From Quercus robur (taxonomy: Eukaryota > Streptophyta > Magnoliopsida > Fagales > Fagaceae): a stretch of 64,000 nt of DNA. Positions within the stretch are counted from its first letter, which is position 1; each line of letters begins with the position of its first letter. The stretch is from assembly GCF_932294415.1 (NCBI RefSeq), contig NC_065542.1, positions 327,501 through 391,500 of the forward strand, in the 5' to 3' direction. The notes beneath the pieces were generated by a model. It was not told where the DNA came from, ran no database searches, and was given only the letters and a program-made list of their open reading frames with translations. Both the position numbers and the translations under genes were made by a program. Below, piece by piece: positions 46,054-58,023 of this stretch.

Positions 46054-47374
46054 CCCAAAATATTTCGGAGCATTTCATGTTCTATTTGTTATGAGTGTGA
46101 TACCTAATATTTGGTGAGAGATGTGTTGAAAGAAGCCCAAACTCTTATCAGCCCAGATATATTTTTTGGGCTGAATCTTATTAGACCAAAAAAGCTATGT
46201 TAATGCCTTTTCTTAAAAGGCCCACACAAAGCATATCCAATTATTTGGGGCCTATTATTTCCTTGTATCTTTTTATTATTTACACATGGCTCAAGCAGGT
46301 GCAATTTTTAATGGGGAATTTTGAAGGAATGTGATATGGGCGGTAAAAAGTTGGTCTATTTTGAGATCTTACCCATGGACTCAAGAGATAGATTTCGCGA
46401 AGTGGGCTTGGAACACTTGCAAAGTCTATGAACCCCATGAGCAAGTCACAAAAGAGAACCTACTAATCTGCTATATTTTCCCAAAATTTCAGCCTAATAA
46501 CCTAAAACCATGAAAACTATTTTGATATCATTAAACGCTAATTGATGCAGTTCCTCAAATTTAGCAGGTTCTTAATGGGTCGTTTCCCCTATAAAGTTAA
46601 GCAAAGCTAGTTAGGCCAACCAGATTAACAAAAAAATGGTAGTAAACCAGATTGTTATAATATCCCAAAAAGCCCACAACTCAAGGTTTCCATTCTTCCA
46701 AAAACCCACAACCAAAAACTTCAATTCTTAATCAAAGATGGATATTAGACATGCTCGTGATCTAATATAAAGTCTTGTCCAAAAGTCATGCATTAATAAG
46801 ATTTTATCTACCTCACTAACCACATTTATACTTCTAACTTAAGCCCAAGAAGTAGTAAATTTCAAAGTTGCTCTTGTGCATATACATATGGTAGTAAAAA
46901 TAATGCTCTCTCTCTCTCTCTCTCTCTCCATTTCCTTTGTATTTTAATTATAATAGAGCAAGGGTTATTTTTAACTACTGTCTTCCATTTTTAAGTTATT
47001 ATCTTTGTGTGGTTCTTCACAAGGCATCACTAACCTCTATTTTTTATTTGAATTTGACTCCTTTGTGTCTTTGAACCCAAGTTAAGGCCTGAAATTCCTT
47101 TAGCTTGACATCACAAATCAACCCCAATAAGATATCTAGTTGGATGCTTTTTAATTGTTAAGAAACAAGTCTAATGAAACAAATTTATTCATAATTTTGA
47201 TGTGGTTTATTGTGATTGCTTACATAATAAAAATGTTAAGAGATATCAAGAGTCTCCTCTAGCGCTACTCCTTAGTAGATGTGCCACTCACTATCTTGTC
47301 CACAAACAATATCATCATTTCAAAAATTTTAGTCCGACAACAGTAGGAATAGCTATTGTTACAATTTTAGTCTT
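45436..47374. other. Spacer 3' of RAD52-like gene, no gene seen
   Basis: Holds the probable 3' UTR, a poly(T) tract of about 37 bases near 46014-46050 and a CT microsatellite at about 46907-46928. ORFs around 46331-46513 resemble no known family. Confidence 0.45.
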
Positions 47375-47800
47375 TTTTTTTTTTTTGGTAGAAGGGAATT
47401 TCATTAAAGAAAAGAACTAAGGGGAACAAGGCAAATTAGAAGAGTATCTGCTATGGAACAAACGAGCTCTATTAGAGCTTAACAAGTCCAACAGACCCAC
47501 AGGCGGGTCATGAAATAAAACAAAAGAACTATCCTATTGAGATCCTAACCGAGCCAAAAAATCGGCACAAGTATTAGCCTCATGGAAACAATGACTGATT
47601 CGGACTTGGCCAATCTGAGATATCAATTGTCTGCAATCATCAAGGAGAGGCAATGCACAAATGATAGCACTCGAAGAATTAGCCAGGAGCTGAACAACGG
47701 CCTTTGCATCAAGCTGAACATCCACGGCACTCAACTACATTTCATAACAAAGATTTAGACCATCTCTAAGCCCCCATTTCATAACTGCATTCCATCCACT
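47375..47800 (-). pseudogene. 5'-truncated LINE, RNase H end
   Basis: On the minus strand the frame gives LRDGLNLC, a stop, then LSAVDVQLDAKAVVQLL, LLDDCRQLISQIGQVRISHC and FHEANTCADFLARLG. These are the second half of a plant LINE RNase H domain, including the conserved D of VQLDAK and the final EANTCAD motif. The T tract at about 47377-47390 is the poly(A) tail in reverse. Reverse transcriptase and zinc finger are missing. The in-frame stop shows decay. Confidence 0.75.
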
Positions 47801-49279
47801 AGTGTAGTCATCATCCAACTGTAATGGCCACAGTTTAAGCAATAATCCATCAACAAACACCATTGTATAGTGCTTCCTTATGGCACATTCTATTTTCAAG
47901 CTTCCATCTTAAACTTGAGGGGATATTAAAGGCATCAAACGTTAATCGTAGTCAAAGTTTAAATTTGTTAATTAAATAAGCACAGTTCATATATATTTAT
48001 ACCTAATCTAGTTTATTGTAGGATTTAGCTAGGTCAATCATGTTATTTTATTTTATTTTTGTGTGTATTCGTATCTCTCTCTCTTAGTCCCAATCCATCA
48101 ACTCTTATAATAGGAATGAAAATTTGATACTCAATCTCAATTCTAGAAGCCTCCCAAAAGTTTCAACCAAAAAAAGAAAAGAGAAAAAGACTCATACCAG
48201 AAATAATAGAAAAAGAGGCAAATGATAATAAATAAATAAATAAATAAAAATAAAATAAATGGTACAAAACAATAGAAGGCAAGTGGGTATGAGTGAGACT
48301 GAGCTGGAAGTGGGGTCCACAGAAGATGTGGAAGGGATAAAGCTGATGGACAGGCATGTGCTGGAGTCGGTCACACACACACACACAGTGCCGTACTGCA
48401 GTCCCCAGTTCCATGCCTGGCACTTGCTGCAGGAGACCCCTGCTCCCTCCCTTCTTATTTAACGTACACATACACATCATATTTCATCAAACAAACAAAC
48501 AAAGAAAACAATTTTGATTAAATTGGAAGAAATAGTATACTGTATACAAGGAAGGAGACTATATAAATAAATAAATATAAAGAGAGAAAGAGTAAAATAG
48601 AGTGAATGTGCGTTGTCGTATGGATGATTATCACTTTTATTTTTTGGTCAAAGAAGTTGGAGACAGCTGCCCTAACTGCCAGATCATACCCCACTCTCTT
48701 TTAGTTCCTACCCTACTCCTCACGTGTACTTTCTCCCCTGGTTTTTTTAAAAACTAAAAACAAAAACATCCATTATTGTCCCTCTTCATCTCACGGTTCG
48801 GTTAATAACTCTGGATAATAATAATATACACAGGTTAAAATAAGAACTTAAGCTCTATGTCTATGTGCCTCACCTCAATCTTTCATGGTAAACCTTTTTT
48901 TTATTATTTATTAATATCGTCATATTGAAGGATTTCTGGTAACTCCCTCTCTCTCTAGTATGAAATGAATGATATGAAAGGGCCCTTAATTAAAGCTCCG
49001 TTAACTTTTTCTTCAAACCTAAATGCATTTGTTTCTTTCTCTTATTTCTCTACTGCCATTCCGTTCCTTTTTTATCTTTTATTTGTCCGACAAATGTGTC
49101 TCACTACTATTGGAATATTTGGATGCATTGCACAACCACACCTCTAAAATTTGTAAGGGGTCAAATCATAAAATCATTACCCTAAACCTTAACGTCCTCG
49201 ACAAACCGACAACGTAATACTCTATATGTATAACTGGTTCACCACAAAACACATAACACAACCAATTATCAAGTGCTCT

Positions 49280-49316
<37 letters not shown>

Positions 49317-49750
49317 GTTTGTTATGTTATATATGTAGTAGCTATATCTATATTGGGAGGGAACTCATGAAGTTACTCTAATCAAGATGTCTTCCTAATG
49401 TCAGATCCTCTATTGATGCCCTTTATTTCATTGAAAACCAGCTCCCAACATATATAATTACTATAAATTCAACAACTTATCTATTTCGGCTACCTCATTA
49501 ACTTCACCTCATCACATTTACTGCTCATTAACTTTTTCGAATACCCCCTCTTTGTTTAATCTTCTCGAAAGAAATGCCCTACTGGTATTATTGAGTTTAA
49601 CCTGTAGGTACAACATTCTTTTCTTTTCTTTTCTTTTCTTTTCTTTTTATATATATTTTATTATTATTATATATATTCTTACAAGTGAAACTTAGAAAAA
49701 TTGGATGGAAATTAAAACCAATAATTTTCACTTCATAAGTTGAAGTAAAT
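47801..49750. other. Spacer, no gene supported
   Basis: A less AT-rich patch at about 48285-48450 has a CA microsatellite and ORFs on both strands without recognisable similarity. A 29-bp CT microsatellite lies at about 49285-49313 and a ttttc repeat at about 49618-49646. Confidence 0.4.
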
Positions 49751-49760
49751 GCTCACACCA

Positions 49761-49928
49761 TAGGTGGAGCTAAGGAAGTACCAAGGGAGCCATGACTCTC
49801 TTAGCTTTTGAAATTTTTTATTTTTTATTTTTTTTATTATTATTATTTTACATTTGCTAATAAATTTAAAAATTACACAAAAATGTATTCGCCAGCCCTC
49901 CCGAAAAAATTTCCTGGCTCTACCACTA
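49761..49928. mobile_element. Mutator-like MITE
   Basis: The left end taggtggagctaaggaa and the reverse complement of the right end (tagtggtagagccaggaa) are imperfect inverted repeats. A perfect 10-bp duplication gctcacacca flanks it (49751-49760 and 49929-49938). A 9-11-bp duplication is typical of Mutator-like elements. The 168-bp element is non-coding. Confidence 0.8.
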
Positions 49929-49938
49929 GCTCACACCA

Positions 49939-51251
49939 TTCTTATCCCATTAAAAGAAAAAATACATTCACTTTCTATTTGCATGTTTAATTAGAGATGC
50001 ACAGTGGATAACAATAATCCTGCGATATTAGTAATTAACGTAGTTATAATAATACTTTTAGTCGCATTTTCGCCCTCTTGATTTAATGAATTATTTAGAG
50101 ATAATCCTCTCTAATTTGAGGGTTAAGACAACTTTAAAACTATTAAATAATAACAACCAACCGGCAATATAATAGATGTGTCATGATGTCATCATCCCTT
50201 TGGGAACATATGACAGATTTATCTAATAGGTAACCACATGATGCTATATATTACATTTACAGTCACTCGATGTAACCAAATATGTGATCCATCTCCCTTT
50301 AGCCTTAATCTTAAGTACTACAACTTTGTTGCTGAGTAACAAGCCAAAGATTCTTGTCACTTTATCGTTTTAAAACAATCAGAAAGGGATAATAATGTGG
50401 TGTATTGGCAGAATTGTCAGAAGGTAAAAGGATAAAGGAGAAAAAAAAGCAGTTCAAATATGAAAATCCAAAAAAAAAATAATAATAATAAATAAAATAA
50501 ATAAAAAATGGAAAATAAGTACTCGTCTCTTTATGTAATCTAAAATTTATATAATGTAATCTTATTTAAATAGAGAACTTAAATGTAGTACATTAAAGTT
50601 ATATAATTTTAATTTGTGCTAAGTAAAATAAGTTGAATAAATAGAAAAAAGAACCGGTTATATACCAAACAAGCTTAGTTTTAGTGTCTATAATTTGAGA
50701 ACAGCTTATTTAGTTAAAATTGAAAATTTTTTATTGAAAATAATGTAGATAAAACTAAAAACTAGTTGAAATAGTATGATGGTACCTAATAGTACTAAAA
50801 AGTGCAATGAGATCCATGAATAATAACAAAAAAAAAAAACTGAATAGTAGCAAAAATAAGCTAAATCATAAAAAAAACTAGGTTTTTCAGTTAATGCCTA
50901 ACACAACCTTAATTAGGCGAACTGGTTGGGGATATCTATTGGTGATTGTTAACAGAAGAAAGCCGCACATGCAATAGTATAGATTGGCCTATATATGTAT
51001 ATTATATGTATGTATGATCATTCAATATGGACCTGGGGAGTGGGACCAGTAATAAAAACTGGCAGAGGATGACTAAAGTTAGAACTTAGAACAGCTAATA
51101 ATCTCTTCCATTGATAATTGAAAATGATATATGTAATGTAGCTAGCTAGCGACGTCTCACGTATTTTGCAATCAAAGCTTAACACCCTATATATGTCTCT
51201 CGCTGACCCCAAACTTACATTACCTACTACTTCATCATGTGACTATTTGCC

Positions 51252-51289
<38 letters not shown>

Positions 51290-51350
51290 ATTCATATTTT
51301 GCTACTTCCATTAAATTATGAACTTCAATATAGGCCTAGACATTATTGTA
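49939..51350. other. AT-rich spacer, no gene seen
   Basis: Contains a CT microsatellite at about 51262-51290 and A-rich tracts. No coding region is supported. Confidence 0.45.
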
Positions 51351-51355
51351 TGAAT

Positions 51356-51629
51356 TGTTGGGTTATACGTGTGAGTATGACTTATTCATAACCTACAAAG
51401 AGGTCTTGAAGTACACAGAAAGGTAGAGACTCACACGTGAGGGAGAGATTGTTGGGTTACACGTATGAGTGAAGTCCCACATTGAATAATAATGAGAAGA
51501 ATGAGTAGTTAATATAACATAATTGAGCACATACCCATTGGGACTTAGACTTTTTGGGTTAAAGTGTGTCTCTATATGTTATATTAATTATTCAAGGAAG
51601 CTCCTTAAGGTATTTATATCTCCCCAACA
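51356..51629 (+). mobile_element. TRIM retrotransposon with rearranged 5' half
   Basis: The element begins TGTTGGG and ends CCCCAACA, with a perfect 5-bp duplication tgaat at 51351-51355 and 51630-51634. The LTR start recurs at 51450 (tgttgggttacacgtatgag versus tgttgggttatacgtgtgag at 51356). Just before it, cgtgagggagagat reads as a polypurine tract, so 51450-51629 is a complete 180-bp 3' LTR. The 5' LTR and most of the interior are fused by a deletion into 94 bp. TRIMs are short non-coding LTR elements mobilised in trans. Confidence 0.78.
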
Positions 51630-51634
51630 TGAAT

Positions 51635-53161
51635 TATATCTTACGTGACTCATAATCCTTTTTTGTTTTAAATTATTTATTTAAATGAGATTAATTAAGT
51701 ATATTTAACATTTGTTAACCTTAAAACACTAATGAATGAATGTTAGTATTGAGTTTATTATATATATACAAAATCCAACAATCTATTACTATGGCCTATT
51801 TTTATTAGGGAATCTCATCTCATAGCTGGGGTTGGCTTTGCCTACGCCTGTTTTAGTTAACTTAGCTTTGAATTTTAAATAATTATGCATTGATTTTGGT
51901 GTGGTAGTTGATGTAAAGACTATAGTCTATATAGGGGTAACAAACTTAGAAGAAGGTTTATAAATGGCAAAGTGAAGGGTGGTCTGTCGTTTTACGATCG
52001 ATCTCTGAATCATTACCAAAGACATGCCTAGCTAGTTTATTAATTAAATTAACATTTAGTACACAAATGGATGTTTCTGGGACCTCATATTCCTGTCTTG
52101 AGATAGTATAAGCTGACCCTACTGACAAACAAGCACTAACTAGCAAATTATCCTTCAAAATAAGTTGGATGAAATGTATGCCTCATATAGAAAAATTTTC
52201 CCACATAAATTTATCAATATGTCACTATCCAACAGATAAGATGGTTAGGACCATACATCGATCATATTGATTGGCTGCTAAATGAGTAGCAAATTTGGGT
52301 TTCAACTAACTAATTAGCAACTTCTTACTTCTTCGTATATTAAATGCATGAAAAGGGACCTACAAACCACAAGATGCTTAATTCCCAATATCCACAACCT
52401 TATGACATGCTACGACAATAATTTCTCATGTTTTAGCTAATTGTTCTGTGCATTTACATGATTCATCCTTCTTGATAAGTTATTATACTTATTTTCAAAT
52501 TATAATACTTTAGTGTATGTGTATTGGATATATTTTTTGTGTGTTCAATAGTCATATGTCTTGGATTTATTAGTACTTATCTAAACCTGTTTGTAGTTTT
52601 TGAGCTTCTTTGCAATACCATACAGTCAATCAAATGACTTTTCCTTAAACTTTTCAAATTGACCTTACTCATTAATTTTGGCTCAGGTGTTAACATTTAA
52701 TTACAAATTGAAGGAAAAGTAGTAGGTATTAGTCTATTAGATGACCCTTTTTTTTTACTTAATGTGCATTCAAATGAATGCTTTGAATAAATTGAGCTAT
52801 CAGATAATCTATGATACATCAACTTTGACCAAAAAATAAAAACCAAGATAGCTAGACCACAGTATTCCAATTGGATGACCAGTTACTTGTTTGTACCATG
52901 TGTTAGTTGTGGCTCGACCTTCTTAATTAAGGTAGGAAAAGTCAGGAATTTAAACTTTAAATTAAAACCTGGTCATAGAAATCCTTATCCTTTCGGCCAA
53001 TGTTTTCTAAAGAAGCCGGTAAGTTGTTACCGCCATGCGACATAAAATATTTTTTATGGACGAATGTTATACGTTTCCAACTTTCCATTCACATTGACTT
53101 TACTCATAATAATGAGCATTTGTTCATGCTCTGTTTTGTTTTGTTTTTGTTTTTGTTTCTG

Positions 53162-53192
<31 letters not shown>

Positions 53193-53204
53193 TCGTTACA
53201 ATAT
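51635..53204. other. AT-rich spacer, no gene seen
   Basis: No supported coding region. A T tract of about 28 bases at 53162-53189 precedes the Gypsy element. Confidence 0.45.
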
Positions 53205-53209
53205 GTTGT

Positions 53210-53989
53210 TGTAGGAGTAAGGGCCCAAAATAGTATATTGGATCTTGGGCCATATCCGAGAGCATTGATAGGTCCAAGGAGAAGCTAATAAGTTGTTAAA
53301 TTTTCTCAATTAAAGTCTCAAAGATGGGGAACAAGTGAAAGGTTGTCCGAGGAGGAACTCCTTCTCGGATATGATGAATGTAGTTCACAATACATACTCC
53401 ATCAGTTAGTGTAATCCTCCAAGAAGCTCTCATGATAGAGACAAGCCTCATGAATATACGAGAAGGAAGGAAACCTAAAAATATCTAAGGGAAAGCTACC
53501 ATCACCGCATTAAATGCACTGCAACTACTTTTCTATCCTCATTTATGTGGAGAGGACTTTTGAACAGCGCTACCTTGACTACCACAACTCACAGAAAACC
53601 AGAGAGGGTGTCTGATGGGACAGGTACTTAAGTAAGGGATCGAATGATCAACAGGTGTAGAGTGAAGATGATCCAAAGGAGGATATATAAGATGAAAGAC
53701 TCATCATGGAGAGGAGATCAGAAAAAGAAAGAAAGAACATTGTAGCAATCTAAATTTTCTCTGTATCCAACTGTGATCAATATATACAATTGTGATCTCC
53801 TCGGACTGGAAGTCCATTGACATCAAAAACTTCTTATTTGTGTTTAATTGTCATTTAATTCAATACTAGCCGTTGTTCAACTCATTAAAACCTAGTTCTT
53901 TGACCCACTCTCTACAAATTTATTGTATTGGGCTCATTGGGCCGAGATCCCACATATTTTGGACTTGGACCACAAATCGAGACCCTACA
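53210..53989 (+). repeat. 5' LTR of the Gypsy element
   Basis: 780 bp. TATATAAG at about 53685 is the likely promoter box, conserved at about 57492 in the 3' LTR. Tcctcgga motifs recur. Confidence 0.9.
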
Positions 53990-53990
53990 A

Positions 53991-54006
53991 TTGGCGCCGT
54001 CTGTAG
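53991..54006 (+). promoter_or_regulatory. Primer-binding site of the Gypsy element
   Basis: TTGGCGCCGTCTGTAG, one base after the LTR. It differs from the LARD-like element's site by one base. Confidence 0.75.
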
Positions 54007-54042
54007 GAAGAACTTGTATGATAGTGAAAACAACAGTCAACT

Positions 54043-55410
54043 ATGGCAAATTCAGGCTCACATCGGGAAAAATCCATAGCATCTCAACGTGAAAATCCTT
54101 TCGCCAACCTTGAGCTTAGGAGAGATTAGGAGGGCAGCGTGCACGTTACGCACACAAGCAAAAGCTGTTCTCGAGTTGGGAGTCACGTCTCTCAAGAACA
54201 ACACAATAAAGCCATGCAAAGGGAAATCGACCAGCTTAAGAAGAAGTTACGCCATGCACAACGAAAACGAACTCCCATCCCGTCTGATTCCTCTTCCGAC
54301 GATGAGAAGGATAGCGGTTATCGATATAGATCAAGGATTCCTCCTAGCGAATCCTTCTCATATGAAGAGGAGCATCATAGTGAACGTCGATGCAGAAGCC
54401 CCATTCACAGAGGATTGGGAAATGATGTGATGAGCAAAGCTTTGAACCAGATTGCCAAGTCACCATTCACGAATAGGATTGAAAGGGTAGCCCCTCCTCG
54501 GCGTTTCCATCAGCCAACATTCACCATCTACAATGGGCAAACAGATCCGGTGGAACATGTGAGTCATTTCAATCAAAAAATGGTTGTCTATTCCAAGGAC
54601 GAAGCCTTGATGTGCAAAGTATTCCCATCCATTTGGAACCCGTAGCAATAAGATGGTTTAATGGCTTGAGGACGAGTTCAATAAATTCCTTCAAGGAGCT
54701 CACTCGGGCGTTTGGCTCCCGTTTTATTACGTGTACCAGGGTCCCTCAGCCCTTAGACTCCCTACTGTCTTTGTCCATGCGAGAAGGGGAGACCCTGAAA
54801 ACATACTCGAACAGGTATTGGGAGATGTATAATAAGATAAAGGGTAACTTTAAGGACATCGCCATCAGTACCTTCAAGAGTGTCCTCCCAACCGAGCATG
54901 GTTTAAGGAAATCCCTAATAGGAAAACCAGTTACCAGTCTGCACCAGCTTATGGACCAGATTGATAAGTATAAAAGGATTGAGGAAGACCAGTAACTGGG
55001 TAAAGGAAAGGCTAAAGTTATCCCTCAAGAAATGAGGGATTTCAGGTCGAACCGATTCAATAACAACCGGCATCAGAGAGATTTTGTTGGACAATCAGGG
55101 TCTACCAACACCCAGACCGTTAATGCAGTATTCCGAGAACTAGTGCATCAAGTTCTAGAGAAAATTAAGAATGAGCCATTCTTCAAATAGCCAAACAAGA
55201 TGGTCGGAAACCCCTTGAGACGCAACCAGAGCCTTTATTGCCAATATCATCAGGACCAAATGCACACTACGGAAGACTGCAGGAATCTGTGGGACCATTT
55301 GGACCAGCTAGTCCGAGAAGGGAAGTTGAAGCAACTGTGCACCATTCTAGTGGTCAAGCGGGGCAAACAAGTTCGGATCCCCGAAGAGATTCTTCTTCAA
55401 GACCTCCTTT
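54043..55410 (+). pseudogene. gag of the Gypsy element, broken
   Basis: The start MANSGSHREKS at 54043 is followed by an in-frame stop at 54127-54129. A coiled, charged segment (MQREIDQLKKKLRHAQRK) precedes the capsid-like retrotrans_gag domain: FHQPTFTIYNGQTDPVEHVS, then after a frameshift near 54620 PVAIRWFNGL, LTRAFGSRFIT and EGETLKTYSNRYWEMYNKI. Further stops lie near 54995 and 55188. The nucleocapsid-like part has CQYHQDQMHTTEDCRNL, a CxxH...C pattern like a zinc knuckle of Tat-type gag. The protein would form the particle that packages the element RNA. With stops and shifts it is inactive. Confidence 0.82.
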
Positions 55411-55942
55411 AGGAACGATCAATGTCATCTTCGCTGCCCCGGTAAGACCGGTTCATGTCCCTCCAAAATGATGTCTGTGGCTCCGCTATCATCCGAAGAT
55501 AGCAATTCAGAACCAAAAAGAGCCAGAATAGAGGCCCCGCTGGTTCTGGGCTTCTCGGGCGACGATAAGATCGGAACTATCCAACCCCATAACGATGCTT
55601 TTGTGGTCACACTCAGGATAGGGGGGGTACGATGTGAAAAGATTGTTGGTAGATCAAGAAAGTGCTGTCAAGATAATGTACCCCGACCTGTACAAGGGAT
55701 TGAATCTGAAACCCGAGGACCTAACAACATACGACTCCCCACTAGTAAGCTTCAAGGGGAAGATAGTTACTCCAAGAGATCAGATTAGATTGCCCATACA
55801 GACCGGTTCGGATGTGGTGGAAGTGGACTTCATTGTGGTGGATGCTTATTCACCTTATACGGCTATTATGGCCAGGCCTTGGCTTCATGCCTTGGAAGCC
55901 GTTTCTTCTACCCTTCACCAGAAGATGAAATATCAAAAGTAA
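55411..55942 (+). pseudogene. Protease-like region of the Gypsy element, broken
   Basis: TINVIFAAP, then DDKIGTIQPHNDAFVVTLRI, then a frameshift near 55630 and KRLLVDQESAVKIMYPDL, VVEVDFIVVDAYSPYTAIMA and RPWLHAL. This is the aspartic-protease segment of Tat-type Gypsy elements, where the active-site triad normally reads D-x-G-S; here it is DQES, so glycine is lost. The reading ends at 55942, and the reverse transcriptase that should follow is missing. Confidence 0.75.
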
Positions 55943-56467
55943 AAAAAATAAAGCTAAAAGGGCTAAATCCCCTTCCAAAGAGACTGATCCTAAAGGTACC
56001 CCACCTGGATCTCCTACCCAAGTTGGACAATGAAGACCATCGCTCCACTCCCCTAAAACAATCAAATAGTCATCCTTCATGCCCTTATTAGACTTGGGGA
56101 GACAGGATATCAGCCAGACGACCTCAGACCGGGACTTGAGGTAGTATCCCGCACCAGTGAGCTTGTGGCACTCATACATTTGAACCACATCGTGCCACGT
56201 GAACCCTAAGTCCAGCTGCTCGATTAGAGTGTCTACGCAACCCAAGACCCTAAATAGGTTAGGGGCGCACTGGTAAGGGGTCAATTTGTGGTTAATCAAA
56301 TAGCCCCTGGTTATCTTACCCATGAGAAGTTTCATTCCTCCCTCTATGAAAGCAATCATGGGAATAATGACTTGACCCACGTCCCTATTAGTAAGTACTC
56401 GGTCCGAGGGACAGTATTCTAAAACCACCCCCTATGGGATACGATACTTAGCCCTAAAACCCTCCAT
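55850..56467 (-). pseudogene. Antisense extra ORF (aORF) of the Gypsy element
   Basis: Minus-strand frame from a methionine at 56467 (MEGFRAKYRIP, an in-frame stop at 56432-56434, then GVVLEYCPSDRVLTNRDVG). It runs through NHKLTPYQCAPNLFRVLGCV, FTWHDVVQMYECH and GYYLKSRSEVVWLISCLP. The pattern of a hydrophobic block with 'L.P.......R.L..V' resembles the gypsy-type transposon protein family found antisense near the 3' LTR in some Tat elements. Function unknown. The 192-residue frame after the stop is otherwise open. Its tail overlaps the protease remnant, which is an effect of the internal deletion. Confidence 0.6.
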
Positions 56468-57018
56468 ACCGGCCGGTGAGTCTACTAAGTACTTGACCCT
56501 ACCAATCAAACTAAACAGAAAGGCCGAGAAGAAAAAGAAGAATATAAAAAAATAAAGACTTATGGTAACACGTGTGTTAATCTCTGAAACTTTCAGAAAA
56601 TTTTTGAAGACTTTTTATAGGAAACAGTTATGGAGACTCAAGAGTTTAAAGCGTTTTGTAAGACGGGGCACTGGAATTCTTTGAAGCTCTTGAGGATTTG
56701 TGAAGAAAAGAGGAAAATGGGTTCTCTCTAGGCTTTATATAAAGGGAGAAGATGAGTGGGAATACTCCCGTTCAAAATACTAGGAAAAATGTCAGACATT
56801 GGATTGGCGTTTCACCATTGGATGCGGGGGACATAAAGTTGTCTAGAGTAATTAATAACGCCTCGTGGACTACAAAGCGTCAGTGATAATTGTGAGGCAT
56901 GTAAAACCACATTCTCACACGTGTAAATCAGAAAATCAATTGATCTTATCTCTTAAAAATCAAAACCCCACTTTTTCTCCTCAGATGGGAGAGAAAAACT
57001 GGAATTTTCAAGGGCTAT

Positions 57019-57797
57019 TGTAGGGACAAGGGCCCAAAATAGTATATTGGACCTTGGGCCTTATCCAAGAACATTGATAGGTCCGAGGAGGAGCTAATAA
57101 GTTGTTAAATGTTCCTAATTAAAGTCTCAAAGATGGGAAACAAGTGAAAGGTTGTCTGAGGAGGAACTCCTCCTCGGATATGATGAATGTAGTTCACAAT
57201 ACGTAGTCCATCAGTTAGCGTTATCCTCCAAGAAACTCCCATGATAGAGACATGCCTCATGAATATACGAGAAAGAAGGAAACCTAAAAATATCTAAGGA
57301 AAGCTGCCACCACCGCATTAAATGCACTGCAACTACTTTTTTAGCCTCATTTATGTGGAGAGGACCTCTGAACAGCGCTACTATAGCTACCACAACTCAC
57401 AGAAAATCAGAGAGGGTGTCTGATGGGACAAATACTCAAGTAAGGGGTCGGATGATCAATAGGTGTAGGGTGAAGATGATCCAAATGAGGATATATAAGG
57501 TGAAAGGCTCTTCATGGAGAGGAGATCGGAAAAAGAAAGAAAGAACACTGTAGCAATCTAAATTGTCTCTATATCCAACTGTGATCAATATATACAATTG
57601 TGATCTCCTCGGACTGGAAGTCCATTAACATCAAAAACTTCTTATTTGTGTTTAATTTCCATTTAATTCAATACTAACTGTTGTTCAACTCATTAGGACC
57701 TAGTTCTTTGACCCACTCTCTACAAATTTACTGTATTGGGCTCATTGGTCCGAGATCCTACATATTATGGACTTGGGCCACAAATCGAGACCCTATA
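57019..57797 (+). repeat. 3' LTR of the Gypsy element
   Basis: 779 bp. The preceding bases aattttcaagggctat (57003-57018) resemble those before the LARD 3' LTR (gaggggctat). Confidence 0.9.
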
Positions 57798-57833
57798 GTT
57801 GCTAAACTCATGGTTTAAACTCTTTCCCCCACT

Positions 57834-58006
57834 GTGGTTTCCAGCTAACTCTACTAGTAAAGTCTCTGATGGTTGTATAAGAGATCTAGAGTTCAATCCC
57901 CACCTACACTAAAAACTAATTGGTGTCTTGGTTTAATGATAAAGAACTATCATCAGGAGCAAATGCCATAGGTTGAAATTCTCTCCCAAAAAAAAAAAAT
58001 AAAATA
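57834..58006 (+). mobile_element. SINE with 17-bp target duplication
   Basis: A tRNA-like head carries an A-box-like agctaactctactagtaaag and a B-box gagttcaatcc at about 57891. The body has ttggtgtcttggtttaatga and the element ends in an A-rich tail. The flanks aaactctttcccccact (57817-57833) and aaactatttcccccact (58007-58023) are a 17-bp duplication with one difference. This identifies a polymerase III SINE inserted by a LINE enzyme, 15 bp beyond the Gypsy element's own duplication. Confidence 0.88.
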
Positions 58007-58023
58007 AAACTATTTCCCCCACT

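Larger units (their letters stand above)
53210..57797 (+). mobile_element. Ty3/Gypsy LTR retrotransposon, partly deleted
   Basis: The 5' LTR is 53210-53989 and the 3' LTR 57019-57797; ends TGTAGG and CCCTACA (CCCTATA at the far end). The target duplication is gttgt (53205-53209) versus gttgc (57798-57802), one base changed. A primer-binding site follows the 5' LTR. Inside are broken gag and protease genes in sense and an extra ORF in antisense. No reverse transcriptase, RNase H or integrase was found, so pol is deleted. The layout suggests the Tat group. By eye the LTRs differ by roughly 8%, an older insertion than the LARD-like element. Confidence 0.9.

Noticed and set aside
48163-48480. Overlapping ORFs in a GC-richer patch; also examined as a microRNA hairpin
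   Set aside because: No known family, no convincing arm pairing and no mature sequence I recognise.
53873-54079. ORF across the end of the Gypsy 5' LTR
   Set aside because: It crosses the LTR/primer-site junction and ends before gag.
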